Shown here: positions 7,034 to 12,109 of the stretch, piece after piece | Layout of the letters: each line of letters opens with the position of its first letter | How positions within the stretch are numbered: the stretch's first letter is position 1 | Assembly (NCBI GenBank): GCA_002401565.1 | Contig: NVTL01000002.1 | Coordinates: 9,298-21,406, forward strand | DNA: 12,109 nucleotides | Reading direction: 5' to 3' | Source: Rhodospirillaceae bacterium | Lineage (GTDB): Bacteria > Pseudomonadota > Alphaproteobacteria > Rhodospirillales > Magnetovibrionaceae | Notes under the pieces: model-generated | What the model was told of the DNA's origin: nothing | Seen by the model: the letters and a program-made list of their open reading frames with translations, nothing else | Databases searched by the model: none | Program-made: the position numbers and the translations under genes

Positions 7034-7610
7034 CACGTTCAGACGTATCGGCGTCTAAATTCGCCAGATTCTCTTCCATTTCGGTCAAATGGCCCTGTTC
7101 TTCGGCCAGCAGGCTTTTTAACGACAGCTTGATCCCCGCCGCATCCAAACAGGTCTGGTACAACCCAAATGACCACACCGCGCGAAATTCGATAATCATC
7201 GACATATACAGGTACGCAATACGCAAAGGCTCGGCTTCGTCTTTGACGTCCAACGCGATATAGCTTTCCAGACGTTTAAAATACATGCGCGCAAACGGCG
7301 AGGCGATCATGTCTTCGTCGGCGTATTCCAAGGATCGCCCGGCCATTTTATCGGCTTTGCGTTTGAAAAAGAACGCGTGGCGGACTTCTTCGGCCATGTG
7401 TTTTAAGGTTTCTTGGCCCAGACCCGCATTGCTTTGCGTGATCATGATGCGCCGTGACCCCATGTGTTCCATCATCGACAAGGTATTTAAAAACCGCGCA
7501 TGGGTTTCCTTATCTTGGACAATGGTATCCATACAAACGCCTAATCTGGCCGCAAAGGGCTGATTGGCGGTCTCAAAGTCCAAGTAGGTCGGGTGCGTTT
7601 GAAAGGGCAT
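6954..7610 (-). CDS. Ferritin-like di-iron protein of unknown function in the biotin operon
   Basis: I do not recognise this 218-residue protein as a named family. It is soluble, helical, and carries a complete ferritin-like di-iron ligand pattern: Glu48 in MMEHMGSRR, Glu75-x-x-His78 in MAEEVRHAFF, Glu141 in IIEFRAVW, and Glu171-x-x-His174 in AEEQGHLTE. The spacings (27 and 30 residues within each pair) are those of four-helix carboxylate-bridged di-iron proteins such as MiaE, Coq7, ribonucleotide reductase R2 and rubrerythrin. No rubredoxin domain or CxxC is present. It is the fifth gene after bioB, bioF, bioD and bioA, and its ATG lies inside bioA (38-base overlap), so it belongs to the operon. 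A later ATG at 7532 is possible and would keep all ligands. The 3' end overlaps the convergent EamA gene by 80 bases. An oxidative step in biotin precursor synthesis is inference only. Confidence 0.82.
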   Translation of the reverse strand: MPFQTHPTYLDFETANQPFAARLGVCMDTIVQDKETHARFLNTLSMMEHMGSRRIMITQSNAGLGQETLKHMAEEVRHAFFFKRKADKMAGRSLEYADEDMIASPFARMYFKRLESYIALDVKDEAEPLRIAYLYMSMIIEFRAVWSFGLYQTCLDAAGIKLSLKSLLAEEQGHLTEMEENLANLDADTSERVNRFLAKEQVLFERLLGRLETAALTP

Positions 7611-8841
7611 GATAAATCTTATCCAAGTCGTCGTCGGTCACACAGTACGGAGGCATTATATAAACCGTGTTTCCAAGTGGACGCAACAACACATCGCATT
7701 TTTGAAAATAGTCGTACAGTTTTGGCGCTATATTTGACAGATAACCTTGGTCGGGAACCGTAATATCCACCGCCGCAATTGTACCGCACTGGCGCACATT
7801 TGAAAAATGCGAATCCATGGACAGCTTGTGCAAACGGTCAGCCTGACGCCCCACCAACGTATCGATGCGTTCACGCACAGGCTCATTTTTCCACACTTGA
7901 GTATTCGCATAGGCCACCGCGCACGCAATTGGATTTGCCGTGTACGAGCTGGAATGAAAAAACATCTTTGCCCGGTCTTTGCTGTAATGGGCATCATAAA
8001 AACGCTGATGGCATAAGGTCGCCGCCAACGGCATCAAGCCGCCCGTCAAACCCTTGGATGTACACAAAATATCGGGCACAACGTCCGCTTGTTCACAGGC
8101 AAACAAGGTTCCGGTGCGACCCCACCCGGTCATCACTTCGTCGGCGATAAAAACCACATCATCGCTTTCGCAAACGGTTTTTAAGTCTTTTAAAACAGAG
8201 GCTTCGTACATTAACATGCCGCCCGCGCCCAACACCAAAGGCTCGACGATCAGGGCCGCGATTTGCCCTGGATTATCGACTAGTAGTTTTTTCAAAGCCT
8301 CGGACGTTTCCTTTTCTTTGCCGGGGCTTGGAAACGGAATGGTATCGACTTCAAACAGCAACGGAGCATACGCCGCGTTATAAACGCCGCGTTCACCCAC
8401 CGACATGGTGCCAATGGTATCGCCGTGATAGCTGTGGTCCATGACAACAATGCGTTGGCGTTGGCGTTCGCCCAAGTTGTGCCAATAGCCCAAGGCCATT
8501 TTTAAGGCGACTTCCACGGCGGTTGAGCCGCTATCGGAAAAGAAAATTTTGTCCAGACCGTTTGGCACCATGTCCATCAAGGCGTCGGCCAGCTTTTCGG
8601 CCGGGTCATGGGTGTGACCCGCAAAAATGACTTGATCTAAGGTGCTTACCTGCTCTTTTGCGGCCTCAACCAGAGCCGGATGACAGTGCCCATGGGTCAC
8701 CACCCACCACGATGAAATAGCATCAATGATTTGACGATTATCGGGAGCATACAGATAGGCGCCTTCGGCCCGGTCAATTTTGGTCATTTGGGGCATCAAG
8801 GCGTGTTGGGTGAAAGGATGCCAAATATGTGATAAGGTCAT
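7573..8841 (-). CDS. bioA: Adenosylmethionine-8-amino-7-oxononanoate aminotransferase
   Basis: BioA converts KAPA to 7,8-diaminopelargonate (DAPA) with S-adenosylmethionine as amino donor, using PLP. The 422 residues match the family length. Signatures are IWHPFTQH near the N-terminus (6-13), SSWWVVTHGHCHP (43-55), the PLP-phosphate motif SDSGSTAVEVALK (102-114), DHSYHGDT (135-142), FIADEVMTGWGRTG (231-244, with PLP-ring Asp234), and the PLP lysine in CTSKGLTGG (Lys263). The SSWW and HPFT motifs separate it from other class III aminotransferases. The ATG follows the bioD stop by two bases with no clear Shine-Dalgarno, so translation is probably coupled to bioD. Its last 38 bases overlap the ferritin-like gene. 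Confidence 0.97.
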   Translation of the reverse strand: MTLSHIWHPFTQHALMPQMTKIDRAEGAYLYAPDNRQIIDAISSWWVVTHGHCHPALVEAAKEQVSTLDQVIFAGHTHDPAEKLADALMDMVPNGLDKIFFSDSGSTAVEVALKMALGYWHNLGERQRQRIVVMDHSYHGDTIGTMSVGERGVYNAAYAPLLFEVDTIPFPSPGKEKETSEALKKLLVDNPGQIAALIVEPLVLGAGGMLMYEASVLKDLKTVCESDDVVFIADEVMTGWGRTGTLFACEQADVVPDILCTSKGLTGGLMPLAATLCHQRFYDAHYSKDRAKMFFHSSSYTANPIACAVAYANTQVWKNEPVRERIDTLVGRQADRLHKLSMDSHFSNVRQCGTIAAVDITVPDQGYLSNIAPKLYDYFQKCDVLLRPLGNTVYIMPPYCVTDDDLDKIYHALSNAPDLLGL

Positions 8842-8843
8842 TT

Positions 8844-9458
8844 TTATATACTAAAATCTTGGATGTTAAAATTACGGTTAAAAACTTGAATGAGATTTTC
8901 TGCATCCAAGTTAGTCAGCAAAGGCAAGCGCCCAAGCACCTTTTGCCCACTGATTTGGGCAATCGTTTGCATATTATCTTCATTTTCATCACCCACAAAT
9001 ATAAGACCGAGCACATTCATGTCCCGCGCCCGCAGCGCTTCCAAAGACAATAAAGTGTGATTAAGGGTGCCAAGTCCGGTTCGGGCCACCAAAATAATCG
9101 GTTGATTCCACGTTTTAAAAAGGTCAATGAAAAGAACTTGTCTGTTAACGGGCACCATAAGCCCACCGGCACCCTCGACAATTAACATGGGCTCGTCGGG
9201 TGGCGTCAATTGGCTTAAATTAACCTCAACACCCTCTAATTCCGCCGCCCGGTGTGGCGAAAGCGGGGCTTTCAACTCAACGGGGCTGGGCAATATACGA
9301 TCAGGCCCCAAACCCGTCATACGCCGAACAGCTTGCACATCTGTTTCGGGGTCTGTTCCGCATTGGATGGGTTTAAAATATTTTGCCCCCAAAGCCAGCG
9401 TCAACATGGCCGCAACCACGGATTTGCCAATATCGGTGTCGGTTCCGGTGATAATCAC
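8844..9458 (-). CDS. bioD: Dethiobiotin synthetase
   Basis: BioD closes the ureido ring of dethiobiotin from DAPA, CO2 and ATP. The 204 residues are somewhat shorter than the roughly 225 of E. coli BioD. They carry the P-loop GTDTDIGKS (5-13, Lys12), the FKPIQCG motif with Lys29, which corresponds to the substrate-binding YKPVASG block, and LIVEGAGGLMVPV (92-104) with Glu95. The C-terminal part contains LIFVGDENEDNM, the adenine-binding side. The start is GTG at 9458, forming a GTGA overlap with the bioF stop; no ATG fits the conserved N-terminus. Two bases separate its TAA stop from bioA. Confidence 0.95.
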   Translation of the reverse strand: MIITGTDTDIGKSVVAAMLTLALGAKYFKPIQCGTDPETDVQAVRRMTGLGPDRILPSPVELKAPLSPHRAAELEGVEVNLSQLTPPDEPMLIVEGAGGLMVPVNRQVLFIDLFKTWNQPIILVARTGLGTLNHTLLSLEALRARDMNVLGLIFVGDENEDNMQTIAQISGQKVLGRLPLLTNLDAENLIQVFNRNFNIQDFSI

Positions 9459-10549
9459 GATATCACCGCTTTCGCCAAATCCTCAATATCGGTTGGAGTG
9501 ACGTTTAAGGTGATGCTGAGCCGCAGCCGCGCGGTGTTTTTTGGCACCGTTGGGGTGCGAATGGCGCGAATGTCAAAACCCTGCTCTTGCAGGCGTTTGG
9601 CCTGTGCAAAGGCCGCCCCATCGCCGCCGATGATCAACGGAATAATTTGCGTTTCCCCCGGCACGTTTTTAAAGGTCCCATGGGCATGGCTGATCAAGTC
9701 CAGTAATTTCGCCCGGCGATCCGGTTCATCGCGCACAGCTTTTAACGCGGCCTCAACCGCGACTGCCATCAGGGGCGTCGGGGCCGTGGTGTAAATAAAG
9801 CTGCGCGCCGTATTGATCAGATAATCTTTCAACACAGCCGACAAGGTCACCAGCGCACCCGCTTGGCCCAAGGCTTTTCCACAGGTGTGCACGGCGATCA
9901 GATTTTCAGCACCTTCGAATACGGCGCTTAATCCGCGTCCGTCCGGACCATGAACCCCTGTTGCGTGGGCTTCGTCGACAATCAGATACGCGTCATAACG
10001 GTTCGCGATGTCCATCAATTGGGCCAGCGGGGCCATGTCGCCATCCATGGAATAGACGCTTTCCACCGCGATCCAGATGTTTTTGGCGCCCCGGTCCCGT
10101 GCACGTTTCACCGCGTCTTCACAGGCGCTGGCGTTGTTGTGGGCGAATTTTGAATGTTTAGCCGGCGAGGCATGAATGCCTTCTTTGGCGCTGGCGTGCA
10201 CATATTCATCAAAGATGATTTTGTCGCCGCGTGCGGCCAAAGCCGTAAAAACCGCCAAATTTGCCAAGTATCCGGTGGACATAAACAGGGCGGCCTCGGC
10301 CCCAAAAAAGTCTGCGGCAAAGGATTCCAAGCTTTCATGTTGGGGGTGATTACCACGCAGCAAGCGCGATCCGCCCGCACCCAACGCAATATCGCTTTGC
10401 AAATGCTCAATCAGGTTTTGACGAAGGCCCTCATGGTTTGCCAGACCCAAATAATCGTTCGAGCTGAAATCGATTCCATTTGCCGAAATAAGAGCGCGTC
10501 GTTTATTCAGCGCCGACAGCTCGGTCAGCTTGTCCTGAAACAAATTCAT
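9455..10549 (-). CDS. bioF: 8-amino-7-oxononanoate synthase
   Basis: BioF condenses pimeloyl-ACP (or -CoA) with L-alanine to KAPA using PLP, the first committed step of the ring-assembly pathway. Counting from the ATG at 10549 it has 364 residues. Visible are SSNDYLGL (about 29-36), [19 protein letters not shown] (about 57-75), the [10 protein letters not shown] block (about 162-171), DEAHATG (192-198) with the PLP-ring Asp, and the PLP lysine in HTCGKALG (Lys225). The start is uncertain. An ATG at 10561 has its only AGGA fused to it, whereas that AGGA is well spaced for the GTG at 10552 (8 bases) or the ATG at 10549 (11 bases). The gene starts inside bioB, overlapping its end by about 47 bases, and ends in a four-base overlap with bioD. 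Confidence 0.96.
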   Translation of the reverse strand: MNLFQDKLTELSALNKRRALISANGIDFSSNDYLGLANHEGLRQNLIEHLQSDIALGAGGSRLLRGNHPQHESLESFAADFFGAEAALFMSTGYLANLAVFTALAARGDKIIFDEYVHASAKEGIHASPAKHSKFAHNNASACEDAVKRARDRGAKNIWIAVESVYSMDGDMAPLAQLMDIANRYDAYLIVDEAHATGVHGPDGRGLSAVFEGAENLIAVHTCGKALGQAGALVTLSAVLKDYLINTARSFIYTTAPTPLMAVAVEAALKAVRDEPDRRAKLLDLISHAHGTFKNVPGETQIIPLIIGGDGAAFAQAKRLQEQGFDIRAIRTPTVPKNTARLRLSITLNVTPTDIEDLAKAVIS

Positions 10550-11540
10550 CACGGGCAACATCCTGATTTTGGGCTTGAGGCGTTTGCGGGCCTTGCGGTT
10601 TTAAATCAAGCCGGGAAAGAAGGTCCATATCGTTGGCCGATTGGACATTGGGCGTGGTCAAAAGCTTTTCACCAAAGAAAACTGAGTTGGCGCCGGCAAA
10701 GAAACACAGCGCTTGCGTTGCTTCGTCCATGCTTTCGCGCCCGGCCGATAAGCGTACATACGAATTGGGCATCATGATGCGCGCAACCGCCACGGTGCGA
10801 ACAAAGATGAATGGATCAATCTTATCTGCGTTTTCCAAGGGCGTGCCTTTGACGCGCACCAGCAAATTGATGGGCACGCTGCCGGGGTGTTCCCCCATAT
10901 TTGCCAATTCCATCAAAAGTGCCGAACGGTCAGATTCACCCTCACCAAGGCCTAAAATACCTCCGCAACAGACATTTATACCTGCGTCGCGGACTTTTTC
11001 CAGCGTGTCGAGGCGATCTTGGAATTTACGCGTGGTGATGATTTTTTCATAATGTTCGCGTGATGTATCCAGATTGTGATTGTAATAATCCAGCCCCGCG
11101 TCTTTTAGGGCACGCGTTTGATCTTCATCTAACGATCCCAACGTCACACAACATTCCATGCCGATACCTTTGACACCGCGGATCATGTCCAAAACCATGG
11201 GGAAATCGTGTGAATTTGGATTTTTCCACGCAGCACCCATGCAAAAACGCGTGGCGCCTCTATCTTTGGCGGCGTGCGCCTGTTCCATCACCTTTTCAAT
11301 TTCGACCAGGCGTTCTTTTTCCAAATCCGTGCCGTGATGTGCACTTTGCGGACAATATCCACAATCTTCGGGACAGCCACCCGTTTTGATCGACATCAGG
11401 GAACTAAATTGAATTTCGTTTGGGTCGAACACAGCTTTGTGAACCGTGTGGGCGCGATACAGCAATTCCATAAACGGTAAATCGTAAAGGGACTGAACTT
11501 CGTCGAGTGTCCAGTCATAGCGCAAAGTTAAATCGGTCAT
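10503..11540 (-). CDS. bioB: Biotin synthase (radical SAM)
   Basis: BioB inserts sulfur into dethiobiotin. The 345 residues carry the radical SAM motif [13 protein letters not shown], with [4Fe-4S] ligands Cys56, Cys60 and Cys63. The auxiliary [2Fe-2S] ligands Cys100 (RFCMGAAW), Cys131 (CVTLG), Cys191 ([11 protein letters not shown]) and Arg263 (YVRLSAGRE) are all present, each offset by three from E. coli Cys97, Cys128, Cys188 and Arg260. The enzyme should therefore be fully functional. YNHNLDTS (153-160) is the family's substrate/SAM region. The last 35 residues are Gln-rich and poorly conserved and overlap bioF. It is the first gene of the bioBFDA operon and divergent from the TrmH-like gene. 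The ATG at 11540 has only a weak AGG upstream. Confidence 0.98.
   Translation of the reverse strand: MTDLTLRYDWTLDEVQSLYDLPFMELLYRAHTVHKAVFDPNEIQFSSLMSIKTGGCPEDCGYCPQSAHHGTDLEKERLVEIEKVMEQAHAAKDRGATRFCMGAAWKNPNSHDFPMVLDMIRGVKGIGMECCVTLGSLDEDQTRALKDAGLDYYNHNLDTSREHYEKIITTRKFQDRLDTLEKVRDAGINVCCGGILGLGEGESDRSALLMELANMGEHPGSVPINLLVRVKGTPLENADKIDPFIFVRTVAVARIMMPNSYVRLSAGRESMDEATQALCFFAGANSVFFGEKLLTTPNVQSANDMDLLSRLDLKPQGPQTPQAQNQDVARDEFVSGQADRAVGAE
10561..10564 (-). promoter_or_regulatory. Ribosome binding site of bioF inside bioB
   Basis: AGGA on the minus strand lies eight bases before the GTG at 10552 and eleven before the ATG at 10549. It shares its last base with an in-frame ATG at 10561, so it cannot serve that codon. 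It therefore argues for the shorter bioF start. Confidence 0.5.
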
Positions 11541-11684
11541 GGATTTAGCGGCCTATATAGAGTGAATAACAGCCCTAAGGTAGGTTTGTGGCAGCACCTG
11601 AGCAAGTTAATTATGACAAAGTCTTGAAAAATCCCCGCCATTAGGTCATTTTGTCGCCAAATTACAATTGAGGAAGACTGTATT
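11541..11684. promoter_or_regulatory. Divergent control region between bioB and the TrmH-like gene
   Basis: These 144 bases must hold the promoters of the biotin operon (minus) and the methyltransferase gene (plus). I searched by eye for a BirA-type operator (TTGTAAACC with its inverted half) and for a BioR box (TTATnnATAA) and saw neither. An eight-base palindrome CTATATAG (11553-11560) lies just upstream of bioB and might form part of a -10 element. On the plus strand, TTGAAA (11624-11629) is a possible -35 without a good -10. Promoter positions are not resolved. Confidence 0.4.
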
Positions 11685-12109
11685 ATGAGAGGTTATTTTG
11701 GCGTTGGAGCCGAGGGCATCAGCAAGTCCATGAACGTTGGGGCGATTTTTCGCACCGCACATGCGTTCGGGGCCAGCTTTGTCTACACCGTAAACGCCGC
11801 TTATGGGCGCAAACAAGGTGGCTGGGCAGACACATCTAAGTCTTTGGAACATTTGCCGTTTTATGACTTTCCGAAGATTGACGACATGCTTTTACCCAGC
11901 GATTGTCGTTTGGTCGGCGTTGAGCTGACCGACGATGCGGTTGAATTGCCCAGTTTTCGCCACCCCAGCAAATGTGCTTATGTGTTGGGTCCGGAACGCG
12001 GGTCGTTGTCCCCCGAAATGGTCGACAAATGTGAGTTCGTGGTGAAGATTCCCACCAAATTTTGCATCAACGTTTCAGTTGCCGCCGCTTTAATCATGTA
12101 TGACCGGAC
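11685..12109 (+). CDS. SpoU/TrmH-family RNA 2'-O-methyltransferase (3' end cut by window)
   Basis: The ATG at 11685, ten bases after GAGGA (11670-11674), opens a frame that stays open to the window edge (141 codons). It is a SPOUT-fold RNA ribose methyltransferase that uses S-adenosylmethionine through a C-terminal trefoil knot. Motif 1 is NVGAIFRTAHAFGA (17-30, with Asn17 and catalytic Arg23), motif 2 is YVLGPERGSLSPEM (about 101-114), and motif 3 is VKIPTKFCINVSVAAALIMYD (about 120-140). It begins directly with the SPOUT domain and has no N-terminal L30e-like substrate-binding domain, as in compact tRNA methyltransferases such as TrmL. Motif 3 reads CINVS where SLNVS is usual. The RNA target cannot be assigned. 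Only a small C-terminal part should be missing. Confidence 0.92.
   Translation, partial: MRGYFGVGAEGISKSMNVGAIFRTAHAFGASFVYTVNAAYGRKQGGWADTSKSLEHLPFYDFPKIDDMLLPSDCRLVGVELTDDAVELPSFRHPSKCAYVLGPERGSLSPEMVDKCEFVVKIPTKFCINVSVAAALIMYDR

Noticed and set aside
6954..7610. Assignment of the ferritin-like protein as BioC, BioZ or Coq7
   Set aside because: It lacks the SAM-binding glycine motif of BioC and the Cys-His-Asn pattern of the KASIII-like BioZ, and Coq7-specific sequence blocks are not visible; only the general di-iron ligand pattern is shared.
9252..9794. 180-codon plus-strand frame across bioD and bioF
   Set aside because: It is antisense to conserved coding sequence and shows no recognisable domain.
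10154..10777. 207-codon plus-strand frame across bioF and bioB
   Set aside because: It is opposite bioF and bioB catalytic regions; the product has no domain or sensible hydrophobic pattern.
11541..11600. BirA or BioR operator upstream of bioB
   Set aside because: Neither the BirA half-site TTGTAAACC nor a TTATnnATAA BioR box is present; the CTATATAG palindrome is too short and AT-rich to call.

Overview
The window looks like chromosomal DNA of a flagellated alphaproteobacterium, most likely a Rhodospirillales-type marine or aquatic lineage. This rests on three things: protein style, for example PomA/PomB-like stator proteins and an alphaproteobacterial TrmH-like methyltransferase; the yggT-yggU-folD gene order; and a compact bioBFDA operon. 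No rRNA, tRNA, mobile element, CRISPR array or phage gene is visible. Gene density is very high and no gap exceeds 200 bases.

Layout. Positions 1-642 hold the C-terminal signalling part of a methyl-accepting chemotaxis protein, cut by the window edge and followed by a strong intrinsic terminator (666-703) that can serve both strands. Positions 722-2930 are a minus-strand operon read as yggT, yggU (DUF167), folD and an nnrU-family membrane protein, with overlapping or nearly touching genes. A 204-base divergent gap leads to the plus-strand flagellar stator pair motA-motB (3135-4771), joined by an ATGA overlap and carrying Na+-type (PomA/PomB) signature residues. Next come an EamA/DMT exporter (minus), a small two-helix membrane protein of unknown function (minus) and, divergently, a second EamA exporter (plus, 6089-7033).

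Positions 6954-11540 are a five-gene minus-strand biotin operon: bioB, bioF, bioD, bioA and a 218-residue uncharacterised protein. BioF makes KAPA from pimeloyl-ACP (or -CoA) and alanine, BioA makes DAPA, BioD makes dethiobiotin and BioB inserts sulfur. The fifth gene is the most interesting item. It overlaps bioA and carries a complete ferritin-like di-iron ligand set (E48, E75xxH78, E141, E171xxH174). It sits where other operons carry a pimeloyl-precursor gene (bioC, bioH, bioG or bioZ), and none of those is present here. An oxidative role in making or trimming the pimeloyl precursor, by analogy with the P450 BioI, is a testable but unproven idea. The 3' end of this gene also overlaps the convergent EamA gene by 80 bases.

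Divergent from bioB, the window ends inside a SpoU/TrmH-family RNA 2'-O-methyltransferase gene (11685 to the edge).
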